64,000 bases of DNA, from NCBI RefSeq assembly GCF_900129975.1, contig NZ_FSRG01000004.1, positions 310,001 through 374,000 of the forward strand. Direction: 5' to 3'. Under the pieces are notes generated by a model that made no database searches, was not told the origin of the DNA, and saw only the letters and a program-made list of their open reading frames with translations. Position 1 is the stretch's first letter. Every line of letters begins with the position of its first letter. The DNA comes from Halodesulfovibrio marinisediminis DSM 17456. Lineage in GTDB: Bacteria > Desulfobacterota > Desulfovibrionia > Desulfovibrionales > Desulfovibrionaceae. The position numbers were made by a program, and so were the translations under genes. Below, one piece after another: positions 55,904 to 64,000 of this stretch.

Positions 55904-57249
55904 TGGGTAAGTACAAGCCGTATCCAGAGTATAAGAGCTCAGGTGTTGAATGGTTGAGAGAAGTTCCAGAGAAGTGGAGTGTGAAACGATTAAAGTTTGC
56001 AGTTCCAGACGTCACAGTTGGGGTTGTTGTTAATCCATCAACATATTTTGATGATAACGGGAAGATACCATTTCTTCGTGGTGTAGATGTTGAGAGAGAC
56101 TCTATTTGCTTACGCAAAGTAAAATATATTACTGAAGAAAGTAATGAGTACCTTGCTAAATCCCAATTGTTTGAAGGCGATCTTGTATCTATTAGAGTTG
56201 GATATCCTGGGGTGACAGCTGTAGTTCCTAGCGAATTAGATGGTGCAAATTGTGCATCATTGTTGGTAATTCGCAAGCCTCATGAGTTGCCGTCTCGGTT
56301 GTTATGTTACCAGATTAATTCACAGGTTGGGATTGAACAGATACGCTTATTACAGCAAGGCGCTGCTCAAGAGCAGATAAATGTCTCTGATGTGGTTAAT
56401 TACTTTGTAGTTTGTCCGCCTGTGGATGAGGCAGATATTATTACCGCATTCCTCGACCACGAAACAGCAAAAATTGACCGCCTCATCGAGAAGCAGGAAA
56501 AGCTTATCGAGCTGCTTAAAGAAAAACGGCAGGCGGTAATTTCTCATGCTGTAACTAAAGGGTTGAATCCTGATGCACCAATGAAAGACTCCGGCGTTGA
56601 ATGGCTGGGAGAAGTGCCTGAGCATTGGGAGGTTAAGCCTCTTGGTTATCTTGGAGTTTGCCAAAATGGCATTAATATCGGTGCCGATTCATTTGGTTCA
56701 GGCTTTCCATTCGTTAGCTATGGTGATGTGTATAAAAATAGAATTCTTCCTGTTCAGGTTTCGGGACTTGTTGAGTCAACTGTTGACGATAGAAAACGGT
56801 ATTCTGTTGAAGCAGGGGATGTGTTTTTTACAAGAACTTCTGAGTCAGTTGAAGAAATTGGTTTTGTTGCAACTTGTTTTAAATCAATTCCGGATGCAAC
56901 ATTTGCCGGCTTTTTAATTCGGTTTAGACCTGATACTCGTGAGTTATTAAAAGAGTTTTCTGCTTTTTATTTCAGCAGCCAATTGTTGCGAGCATTTTTT
57001 GTTAAAGAAATGAATTTAGTAACTCGCGCTTCTTTAAGTCAGGATTTACTGAAAAGACTTAGTGTTCCAATTCCATCGAGAGAGGAACAGGAAGGAATTG
57101 CAGGTTATCTCGAAAAGAAAGATGCTCTTTTTAGCAAGTTGCTTGCTAAAGCAGAGGGGGCGATAAGTACCCTCAAAGAACGTCGCACCGCCCTTATTTC
57201 CGCAGCCGTTACAGGTAAGATTGATGTGCGGGATTGGAATAAGGATTAA
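55903..57249 (+). CDS. hsdS: Type I restriction-modification specificity subunit HsdS
   Basis: A 448-residue DNA-recognition subunit with the usual two target-recognition domains. The first starts after SGVEWLREVPEKWSVKRLK and ends in the coiled coil KIDRLIEKQEKLIELLKEKRQAVIS. The second starts after SGVEWLGEVPEHWEVKPLG and ends with EGAISTLKERRTALISAAVTGKIDV. The two halves are internal repeats in conserved parts and differ in the recognition parts, so the target is a bipartite sequence that cannot be predicted here. It is translationally coupled to hsdM. Confidence 0.95.
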   Translation: MGKYKPYPEYKSSGVEWLREVPEKWSVKRLKFAVPDVTVGVVVNPSTYFDDNGKIPFLRGVDVERDSICLRKVKYITEESNEYLAKSQLFEGDLVSIRVGYPGVTAVVPSELDGANCASLLVIRKPHELPSRLLCYQINSQVGIEQIRLLQQGAAQEQINVSDVVNYFVVCPPVDEADIITAFLDHETAKIDRLIEKQEKLIELLKEKRQAVISHAVTKGLNPDAPMKDSGVEWLGEVPEHWEVKPLGYLGVCQNGINIGADSFGSGFPFVSYGDVYKNRILPVQVSGLVESTVDDRKRYSVEAGDVFFTRTSESVEEIGFVATCFKSIPDATFAGFLIRFRPDTRELLKEFSAFYFSSQLLRAFFVKEMNLVTRASLSQDLLKRLSVPIPSREEQEGIAGYLEKKDALFSKLLAKAEGAISTLKERRTALISAAVTGKIDVRDWNKD

Positions 57250-57261
57250 TGTGAGGCGAGA

Positions 57262-57694
57262 ATGACTTTTTCAGAATTAACCGGTGTAGTCAGTGCTGTT
57301 CTTGCTGCAATACCTCTTCTTTGGCTCGCTTTTCAGTATATTTTGCAGAAACGGCAGGAGCAAAAAAATCGACGTTTCGAAACGTATCATGCGTTAATAA
57401 AGGAACTTGTGGAGGGTGAAGATTCCAAGGGTCCCCTGTTTCTCGATAGACAGCTTGCGGTCGTTTTTGAGCTTAGACGATTTGTGGAATACTATGAGCC
57501 GTCCTTGCGGATTCTTCGGGGGGCTGCGTGATAGTTGGTCAGGGCGCGACTATAAAAGATTAATTGAAGAATTGGATGCGACAATTGCTTGGATGGAGGC
57601 TTGTATTGCTGAAGTGCACCCAGCTGTACCTAAAATTCGTTCTAAACTGCGTCGTATTACGTCCTCACTACGTGTCATCTATTCAGAAAAATAA
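57262..57694 (+). pseudogene. Small membrane-protein gene with a frameshift at a G6 run
   Basis: The first frame (57262-57531) codes a membrane helix (GVVSAVLAAIPLLWLAFQYIL) and a charged segment, and stops just after GGGGGG at 57518-57523. The frame one base on continues with an open helical sequence (SGRDYKRLIEELDATIAWMEACIAEVHP) to 57694. Removing one G joins them into a protein of about 143 residues (LRILRGLRDSW at the join). This is either a real inactivation, a phase-variable G tract or a sequencing error. Its place inside the hsd operon suggests it belongs to the system. Confidence 0.65.
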
Positions 57695-57772
57695 CTTATT
57701 CCTTAAATTCGATTGACAAATTTATATCGCCGTTCAATTTTTGAGCGGCGATATTTTTTTAAGGTGAATACT

Positions 57773-58696
57773 ATGAGTGATATTAAGCTGTTTGACTATT
57801 CCAATGGAACTGTGCGTGAACTTGAACCCAAAAATGTTGATGTAGAAAAGAAGCTTCAAACACTTATTGAAAATAACATGGAGACGTTTCTCGGTGTCCG
57901 TTTTCTTGCTTCAGAATATTCTACAGGTAACCGCCATAGAGGGCGCATTGATTCATTAGGACTGGATGAAAACAACTGTCCTGTCATTATTGAGTACAAG
58001 CGTGATGTCAGCGAAAACGTTATCAATCAGGGATTGTTTTATCTCGATTGGTTGATGGAGCATCAGGCTGAGTTCCAGTTACTCGTACAGGGTAAATTCG
58101 GTGAAGAGGTTGCTTCCAATATTGATTGGAGTGTCCCGCGCCTACTTTGCATAGCTGCTGACTTTACCCGCTACGATGAACACGCCGTACAGCAGATTGA
58201 AAGAACCATTGAGTTGATTCGTTACCGTTTGTTTGATGAGCGCTACCTAATGTTCGAGTTGGTGAATGTTCCGGCTGCACAGAAGAAGCGTAGTGTGTGC
58301 TCTGTCGCTACAGCTGTCGAAATAGACGCTGATGTATGCAAACATGAAGAGTATCTTGCCAAGGCTCCTAGCGGGCTTGTTTCTGTGTACGAATCACTAT
58401 GTAAGCAATTACAGACATTGGGTGAAGATGTGCAAGTTAAGCAGCTTAAGCACTATCTTGCATTTAAGCGCTTAAAAAACTTTGCAACTGTAGTCGTGAA
58501 TTTCGGTGCGACGTTTCCAAACTTGTACGTGTACACTAAAGCAGATCTTGATTCTGTTGAATTTGTTGAAGGCTTTACCCGCGACGTTAGCAACATTGGG
58601 CATTGGGGAACAGGTGAGCTTGAGATTACTATTCGTACTGAAGAGGATATAGAAAAAGCAATGCCGCTATTCCGTATGAGTTACGAGCGGAGCTAG
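57773..58696 (+). CDS. PD-(D/E)XK-like protein with DUF5655-type C-terminus (1 of 3)
   Basis: A 307-residue cytoplasmic protein between hsdS and hsdR. The N-terminus has the nuclease-like pattern Asp60 (RGRIDSLGLD) then Glu74-x-Lys76 (PVIIEYKRDVS), as in the endonuclease NucS/DUF91 group. The C-terminal 110 residues (PSGLVSVYESLCKQLQTLGEDVQV, FKRLKNFATVVVNFG) fit DUF5655, a domain of unknown function often attached to such nucleases. The ATG at 57773 has AAGGTG upstream. It is the first of three genes with related N-termini and different C-termini. Confidence 0.8.
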   Translation: MSDIKLFDYSNGTVRELEPKNVDVEKKLQTLIENNMETFLGVRFLASEYSTGNRHRGRIDSLGLDENNCPVIIEYKRDVSENVINQGLFYLDWLMEHQAEFQLLVQGKFGEEVASNIDWSVPRLLCIAADFTRYDEHAVQQIERTIELIRYRLFDERYLMFELVNVPAAQKKRSVCSVATAVEIDADVCKHEEYLAKAPSGLVSVYESLCKQLQTLGEDVQVKQLKHYLAFKRLKNFATVVVNFGATFPNLYVYTKADLDSVEFVEGFTRDVSNIGHWGTGELEITIRTEEDIEKAMPLFRMSYERS

Positions 58697-58715
58697 CTTA
58701 AGCAGGAGATATAGA

Positions 58716-59753
58716 ATGTCACTTCATAAGTTTTCTAACAATAATACTCGCCTTTCTCCTGTAGAAAAAACAACTTTTTTGGATGAAGGGGTCTTGGAAG
58801 TAAAGCATATTCAAGAAGCATTAGCTGTGGATATTGAGATTCTTGAGCAGAGGGTGATGGTTATTGCCCGCGAGTATAATAAGTGGGCAGGAAGCCAAAA
58901 GGCGATTGATATTCTTGCTATTGATCAGGACGGAAACCTTATTGTTATCGAGCTCAAACGCGGGACTAACGATAGCACGCCAGACTTACAGGCTATTCGC
59001 TATGCAGGGATGGTTTCTGTTATGAGCCGTGAAGATATTGTTTCGACATATCAAGAGTACGCTAAGCTCGAAACAGAAAGTGAAGCAGAAGCTGTAATTA
59101 GTGCATTCCTTGGTGGTGAAATTGAGGAACACAGCCTTGGTGAAAAAGTTCGTATTTTTATTGTTGCACAAGATTTTACGGATGAAGTGGTAGCAACGGT
59201 ACTGTGGCTGAATACTCAAGGGCTGGACATTTCTTGTTACACATTAAGTCCCTATAAGCATAATGATGATCTGTTGTTGTTCTCTCAACGTCTCATTCCT
59301 TTACGCGAAGCTAGTGAGTGGCAGGGCAAGTTTGCTCGAAAAGAGAGAGAAGTGAGAGCAAGTAATGTGAAGCGTGATTACACTAAGTTCACTGTTGTTT
59401 GTGATGGAGTTAAGCGTGGGCCTTTACCAAAAAACAGAACTATTTTGTGTATTGTTAAGTGGTTGCTTGAGAAAGGCTATGCCTCTGTAGATGAGCTTAA
59501 AACGTTGATTGGTAGATTCACGAATCTAGAGTTGTTTGCTGATATTGTTACTGATGATGCAGGGACAATTATTCAAGGCGTGGATGGATATCGCAAAGGG
59601 CGCTACTTTGAAAAGCCGGAAGAAATTATTCATGTAGGTGAGCGAACTGTTGTTATGTCTACTCAGTGGGGCGGAGAGGAGTTTTTTACTGCAATGAAGT
59701 TGTTGAAAGATAAGTATGGCTCTTTTTTTGAATGTACTGAATCTGTCCGGTAG
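58716..59753 (+). CDS. PD-(D/E)XK-like protein (2 of 3)
   Basis: A 345-residue protein. The nuclease-like core is Asp65 (KAIDILAIDQDGNLI) and Glu79-x-Lys81 (VIELKRGT), followed by DLQAIRYAGMVSVMSREDIV, typical of DUF91-type proteins. The middle part (EKVRIFIVAQDFTDEVVATVLWLN) is shared in pattern with gene 3. The last 140 residues (KFTVVCDGVKRGPLPKNRTIL and beyond) match no family I know and may be a target-sensing domain. A CAGGAGAT ribosome site precedes the ATG, 19 bases after gene 1. Confidence 0.8.
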   Translation: MSLHKFSNNNTRLSPVEKTTFLDEGVLEVKHIQEALAVDIEILEQRVMVIAREYNKWAGSQKAIDILAIDQDGNLIVIELKRGTNDSTPDLQAIRYAGMVSVMSREDIVSTYQEYAKLETESEAEAVISAFLGGEIEEHSLGEKVRIFIVAQDFTDEVVATVLWLNTQGLDISCYTLSPYKHNDDLLLFSQRLIPLREASEWQGKFARKEREVRASNVKRDYTKFTVVCDGVKRGPLPKNRTILCIVKWLLEKGYASVDELKTLIGRFTNLELFADIVTDDAGTIIQGVDGYRKGRYFEKPEEIIHVGERTVVMSTQWGGEEFFTAMKLLKDKYGSFFECTESVR

Positions 59754-59780
59754 ATTTGCTGATTAAATGAAGGTGGGGAT

Positions 59781-60872
59781 ATGTCGCTTGAACTTGGTAT
59801 GTGGAATATAGACGGGAATACGGCAAATAAAGTTTCAGCTGCGAAAATGGAGTCTGAGGCAAAGTTAGAAGATATATTGGCTGCTGATATATCAATTGCG
59901 TCACCTGACTGGATGTTAGTGGGCAGGCAAGTTCAGACTGATTATAGCGGGCGTATTGATCTACTTGCTGTTGATCGTGGTGGGAAATTAATCGTGTTGG
60001 AACTTAAGCGCGATAAGACACCGCGTGATGTGGTTGGACAAGTTTTAGACTATGCTTCTTGGGTGAAAGAGTTACCGCAAGAACGTATTGCCGATATATA
60101 TGCTAAATACCAAAGTAGCGTACATGGTGATGCAAAGACATCACTTGATGATGCCTTTCTTAAGAAGTTCAATCATACTGTCTTGCCGGATAACTATTTG
60201 ACTCAACACGAAGCTGTTGTTGTAGCATCTGAGTTGGATGACAGTACAGAACGTATTATTACCTACCTTTCCGAAACACATGGTGTGCCTATTAACGCCG
60301 TATTTTTCCGAATCTTCCAAGATAATAATCAACAGTACCTTACTCGAGCTTGGTTCCGTGATCCGACAATTGTAGTGGAAGATGAAGCACAGTCTACAGC
60401 TTCTAGTTGGAACGGTGAATTTTACGTATCATTGTGGTCAAGTTTCAAATGGGACGTTGGAGAGAAGCACGGCTTTATAGCCGCTGGTGGCGGTCCTTGG
60501 TATAGTCGAACTCTTTGGAGTTTAGAAAAAGGAAGTCGTGTTTGGGTGAACTTGGTTGGCAGCGGGTATGTAGGAGTAGGTACCGTTATGGATGCTCCCG
60601 TATTAGCATCTAAATTTCTTGTTCAGGATGAGAATGGTAACGAAGTTCCGCTTACTCAGGCTGATGAGTATGGGGTTAAGTTGGCTGAAAATGACGGTAC
60701 AGAAGAGGCTTTTTACTTAGTAAGAGTTAAGTGGGAGAAAACTGTTCCAAAAGATAAGGCGATACGAGAGACTGGCTTTTTTGGAAACCAGAACTCCGTT
60801 TGTCGTCCACGCACTCCAAAATGGAATCATACTGTTTCTCGACTTAAAACACGATTGGATATTGCAGAGTAG
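59781..60872 (+). CDS. PD-(D/E)XK-like protein with PUA/EVE-like C-terminus (3 of 3)
   Basis: A 363-residue protein. The nuclease-like core is Asp60 (SGRIDLLAVDRGGKL) and Glu74-x-Lys76 (VLELKRDK), with GQVLDYASWVKEL following. Residues 205-360 (GFIAAGGGPWYSRTLW, WVNLVGSGYVGVGTVMD, RETGFFGNQNSVCRPRTPKW) resemble PUA/EVE-like modified-base readers seen in defence genes; that likeness is by eye. Two bases separate its stop from the hsdR ATG, so it is tightly coupled to the restriction subunit. The N-terminus is clearly related to gene 2 (I-D-x-L-A-x-D-x-G-x-L-I-V-x-E-L-K-R). Confidence 0.8.
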   Translation: MSLELGMWNIDGNTANKVSAAKMESEAKLEDILAADISIASPDWMLVGRQVQTDYSGRIDLLAVDRGGKLIVLELKRDKTPRDVVGQVLDYASWVKELPQERIADIYAKYQSSVHGDAKTSLDDAFLKKFNHTVLPDNYLTQHEAVVVASELDDSTERIITYLSETHGVPINAVFFRIFQDNNQQYLTRAWFRDPTIVVEDEAQSTASSWNGEFYVSLWSSFKWDVGEKHGFIAAGGGPWYSRTLWSLEKGSRVWVNLVGSGYVGVGTVMDAPVLASKFLVQDENGNEVPLTQADEYGVKLAENDGTEEAFYLVRVKWEKTVPKDKAIRETGFFGNQNSVCRPRTPKWNHTVSRLKTRLDIAE

Positions 60873-60874
60873 TT

Positions 60875-63800
60875 ATGGCGGACGCACGAGAAAAGAAGTT
60901 TCAAAGTGACATTGTAGATGCACTTGTAAAACAGGGGTGGGTTGAAGGTACAGCAGGCAGGTACAACAGAGAGTACGCGCTGTATCCTGAAGATTGTTTG
61001 GCATTCATGAAAGGTGCGTTTCCTGATCAGTGGGACAAGTTCTGTATTAAGTATTCTGAAGATACAGAACGGTACTTTATTCGGAGTGTTTCAAAACAGC
61101 TGGATAAAAAAGGGACGCTCAGTGTATTGCGTAAGGGCTTCAAAGACAGAGGCGCTCAGATACAACTATGTCGCTTTATGCCGGATCATGGTCTAAACCC
61201 TCAAACTGTTCAGCAGTACTCTAAAAACATTTTACGTGTAGTGCCGGAGGTAACCTATTCTCCGCATGGGTATGGCGGTCGCCTTGATCTTGTGCTGTTT
61301 GTGAATGGTATTCCAGTTGCCACACTAGAGCTGAAGTCAGATTTTAAGCAGCCAATAGAAAATGCCATTACGCAGTATAAAAAAGATCGTCCTCACATTG
61401 ATCCTGCCACAAGGCGTCCCGAGCCTTTATTCGCATTTGGCAAACGTGCGTTGGTTCATTTTGCTGTAACGCAAAATGAAGTAGCCATGTGTACAAAGCT
61501 ACTCGGACTAGACTCTTTTTTCCTTCCTTTCAACAAAGGCACATTGGAAGGCGGAAAAGGCAACCCACAGCCTAAAGAGGGCTATGCTACAGCATATTTG
61601 TGGAATGAAGTTATGCAGCCTGATAACTGGCTGCGGATTCTCGGTCGTTTCCTCCATTTAGAAAGAAAAGAAAAAGAGCGATGGGATGGTACTAAATATA
61701 CTCATGAGACGCTTATTTTCCCTCGTTTCCATCAGTGGGCTGCTGTAACAAAACTTATTGATACTGCTCGTGAGGAAGGAACTGGTCACAAGTATCTTAT
61801 CCAACATAGTGCGGGTTCCGGTAAGTCCAACTCAATTGCATGGACAGCGCACCAGCTTGCAAGCTTACGTAATGAGCAGGATCAGAAAATTTTCAACTCG
61901 GTAATTGTAGTAACTGACAGAACTGTGCTTGATGCACAGTTGCAGGAAACGATTGGGCAGTTTGAACATGCCAGTGGCGTTGTTTGTTGCATTAATCGCG
62001 ATAAGGGCGGTGCTAAGTCGAATCAGTTGGCTGATGCTCTCGAGAGTAATACGCCGATTATTATCGTAACGATTCAGACCTTCCCATTTGTTCTCGAAAT
62101 GTTGCAACAGCGAACAACCCTGCAAGGGCGCGGATATGCAATTATTGCAGATGAAGCGCATTCTTCACAAACAGGCAATACCGCAAGACAGCTTCGCGAA
62201 GTGTTGAGTGTTGAAGAGAAAGAGGAGGATGACGAGTTCTCCGTTGAAGAAAAGCTGGATGCGTTGGTTGAAAGCAGGAAGGCTTCAAAGAATATTAGTT
62301 ACTTTGCGTTTACTGCAACACCAAAAGCTAAAACTCTCGAAACATTTGGTCGGTTACCAAAACCTGCATTGCCGCCCTCAAAGACCAACCTACCTGAAGC
62401 TTTTCATGTCTACACTATGCGTCAGGCTATTGAAGAAGGCTTTATCCTTGATGTGTTGAGGAATTATACTACCTACAACATGGCGTGTAAGTTGGGGTTA
62501 CAGACCGGGGCTGGTGAAGAGGAAGTTGACGCTAAAAAAGGCGCAACCACACTTGCTAAGTGGGTCAAACTTCATCCGCATAATATTAGTCAGAAAGTTC
62601 AGGTCATTCTTGAGCACTTCAGAAAGAACGTAGCACCGTTGCTCAACCAGCAGGCAAAAGCAATGGTAGTAACTGATTCCCGAAAGGCTGCTGTGCGTTA
62701 CAAGTTGGCGTTCGATAAGTATGTTGCGGAAAACAGAGATATCTGCGGCAATATTTCTGCAATGGTGGCGTTTTCAGGTGAGGTGATTGATCATGAGAAT
62801 GCACCTGAGCCGTTTACCGAAACAAGCATGAACCCCGGACTGCACGGGCGTGACATGCGCGAAGCCTTTGATACTGATGAATATCAGGTCATGATTGTTG
62901 CAAACAAGTTTCAGACAGGGTTTGACCAGCCTAAGCTGTGCGCCATGTACGTGGATAAAAAGCTTGGCGGTGTTGATGCCGTGCAGACCCTTTCCCGTTT
63001 GAATCGCACTTATGCTGGAAAGGACACGACGTTTGTTCTCGATTTCGTAAATGATCCAGCCGATATTCTTAAGGCGTTTAAGCCATTCTATAAAACTGCA
63101 GAGCTGGCTGATGTTTCTGACCCTAATCTTGCAGCAGACTTAAAAGACAAGCTGGATGACCAGCATATTTATTACTGGGATGAAGTAGAAGCATTTGTAG
63201 AGGCTTTCTTTGATCCTAAAAGCACGCAAGACGTGCTGCTGCGGCATTGTCGTCCTGCGGTGGATCGCTTTAAGACGCGATACATCGAGGCAATGGATGT
63301 CATTAGAAAGGCGCAGCAGGCTGTTCAACACGCAAAACAATCAGGTGATGATGTTGCCATAAGGAATGCTGATTTCAGCTTGAAAGAAGCACTTAAAGCA
63401 AAAGACGTGTTGGATACTTTTAAGAAGGATCTAGCCAGCTTTATACGGTTCTATGAGTTTTCGAGCCAGATTATCGATTACGGTGATCGAGAGTTTGAGT
63501 CTTTAACAATTTATGCTCGCCATTTAATTAACTTACTACGCGATGAACAGTTGCATGAAGAGATTGACCTTTCTGATGTCGTGATGACGCATTATCGTCT
63601 TTCAAAGCAGCGCGTCAGAGAATTGCAATTGAGCGAAGGTGAGGATGTACCCCTTTTGCCTACGGACGCGATCGGGACCCGTACTGCGAAAGATCGAAAA
63701 AAAGAAGCGCTAGCAGATCTTATTGAAAAGATGAACGCAATTTTTGCTGGCGACTTCACAGAAGGGGATCTGCTGAACTACGCCCGCACGATCATGGATA

Positions 63801-64000
63801 AAGTTGGCGAAGATCAACGTGTCGTTGAGCAGATCGCAAACAACACACCAGAAGTTGCAATGAAGGGTGATCTTCCTAATGTTGTCCAAAAAGCTGTAAT
63901 AGACAGCATGGGCATCCATAAGGATTTAGCAATGCAAGTACTGAGTAATGAGCAAGTGCGCAGAAGCTTTGTACGGGTGTTGTTGGAGATGTTGTGTGAG
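60875..64000 (+). CDS. hsdR: Type I restriction endonuclease subunit HsdR, 3' end beyond the window
   Basis: The motor and nuclease subunit that translocates DNA and cuts unmethylated DNA. The frame is open from the ATG at 60875 to the window edge (1,042 codons). The N-terminal nuclease has Asp138 (GRLDLVLFVNG) and Glu152-x-Lys154 (ATLELKSDF). The SF2 motor has Walker A SAGSGKSNSIAW (residues 312-323) and DEAH ADEAHSSQTG (425-434), then YFAFTATPKAKTLE, FQTGFDQPKL and VQTLSRLNRT. Length is close to complete for the family, so only a short C-terminal piece should be missing. It is the last gene seen of the hsd operon. Confidence 0.95.
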   Translation, partial: MADAREKKFQSDIVDALVKQGWVEGTAGRYNREYALYPEDCLAFMKGAFPDQWDKFCIKYSEDTERYFIRSVSKQLDKKGTLSVLRKGFKDRGAQIQLCRFMPDHGLNPQTVQQYSKNILRVVPEVTYSPHGYGGRLDLVLFVNGIPVATLELKSDFKQPIENAITQYKKDRPHIDPATRRPEPLFAFGKRALVHFAVTQNEVAMCTKLLGLDSFFLPFNKGTLEGGKGNPQPKEGYATAYLWNEVMQPDNWLRILGRFLHLERKEKERWDGTKYTHETLIFPRFHQWAAVTKLIDTAREEGTGHKYLIQHSAGSGKSNSIAWTAHQLASLRNEQDQKIFNSVIVVTDRTVLDAQLQETIGQFEHASGVVCCINRDKGGAKSNQLADALESNTPIIIVTIQTFPFVLEMLQQRTTLQGRGYAIIADEAHSSQTGNTARQLREVLSVEEKEEDDEFSVEEKLDALVESRKASKNISYFAFTATPKAKTLETFGRLPKPALPPSKTNLPEAFHVYTMRQAIEEGFILDVLRNYTTYNMACKLGLQTGAGEEEVDAKKGATTLAKWVKLHPHNISQKVQVILEHFRKNVAPLLNQQAKAMVVTDSRKAAVRYKLAFDKYVAENRDICGNISAMVAFSGEVIDHENAPEPFTETSMNPGLHGRDMREAFDTDEYQVMIVANKFQTGFDQPKLCAMYVDKKLGGVDAVQTLSRLNRTYAGKDTTFVLDFVNDPADILKAFKPFYKTAELADVSDPNLAADLKDKLDDQHIYYWDEVEAFVEAFFDPKSTQDVLLRHCRPAVDRFKTRYIEAMDVIRKAQQAVQHAKQSGDDVAIRNADFSLKEALKAKDVLDTFKKDLASFIRFYEFSSQIIDYGDREFESLTIYARHLINLLRDEQLHEEIDLSDVVMTHYRLSKQRVRELQLSEGEDVPLLPTDAIGTRTAKDRKKEALADLIEKMNAIFAGDFTEGDLLNYARTIMDKVGEDQRVVEQIANNTPEVAMKGDLPNVVQKAVIDSMGIHKDLAMQVLSNEQVRRSFVRVLLEMLCE

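Larger units (their letters stand above)
46242..64000 (+). mobile_element. Integrative and mobilizable element with a defence cargo, right end beyond the window
   Basis: The left end is the tRNA 3' half (46242-46291) beside a tyrosine recombinase. Mobilization genes follow: a TraJ/MobC-like protein and a MOBP relaxase with a candidate oriT. No type IV secretion genes are seen, so it is mobilizable rather than self-transmissible within what is visible. The cargo is a DUF2806 gene, a toxin-like-domain helicase and an expanded type I restriction operon. Several cargo genes are more AT-rich in style than the chromosome to the left. The right attachment site is not in the window. Confidence 0.8.

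Overview
The window looks like a piece of a marine, low-GC sulfate-reducing bacterium of the Desulfovibrionaceae, probably Halodesulfovibrio-like (the genus is inferred from gene content and style, not from a search). The main evidence is the dissimilatory sulfite reductase operon dsrA-dsrB-dsrD followed by a cobyrinate-diamide-synthase-type amidase gene. A Desulfovibrio-type 7Fe ferredoxin, the sahR-ahcY pair, an orange-protein-like cluster of NifX-domain proteins with two Fe-S MinD ATPases, a TRAP transporter and a Desulfovibrio-style porin agree with this.

Positions 1-46,000 are ordinary chromosome. From left to right: partial cobT; an HtrA/DegP-type periplasmic protease; the ferredoxin; a YkgJ/hypothetical/TPR operon; ftsE-ftsX; ilvD; a dctP-dctQ-dctM TRAP operon with a terminator between dctP and dctQ; an HTH protein; a MOSC protein; sahR-ahcY with a candidate operator; a FUSC-type membrane protein; a DUF721 (DciA-like) protein; and dsrABD plus the amidase gene. 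Next come two overlapping genes, one encoding an HMGL-like carboligase fused to a Cache-like sensor domain, then rlpA, a HIT protein, ihfA, a radical SAM protein and the porin. Positions 32,154-36,095 hold 11 tRNA genes (6 Val-TAC, 5 Asp-GTC). Within this array a 1,223-bp segment carrying tRNAs and ridA is present twice in tandem, with no differences seen. After the tRNAs lie yjdM, a DMT exporter, the orp-like cluster, a pair of genes that looks like a split form of a two-domain RluA-type pseudouridine synthase, and ndh.

From about 46,240 to the right edge the window enters an integrative and mobilizable element whose far end is outside the window. Its left boundary is a tRNA 3' half fused into a truncated GTG-start gene. 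Inside are a tyrosine recombinase, helically phased repeats, a long hairpin, a candidate IncP-like oriT, a TraJ/MobC-like accessory protein and a MOBP relaxase. Its cargo is a defence island: a DUF2806 protein, a UvrD-like helicase with an N-terminal RelE/ParE-like domain, and a type I restriction-modification operon. In that operon hsdM-hsdS is separated from hsdR by a frameshifted membrane-protein gene and three tandem genes whose products share a related PD-(D/E)XK-like N-terminus but have different C-terminal domains. This expanded hsd operon is the best candidate in the window for an undescribed system.
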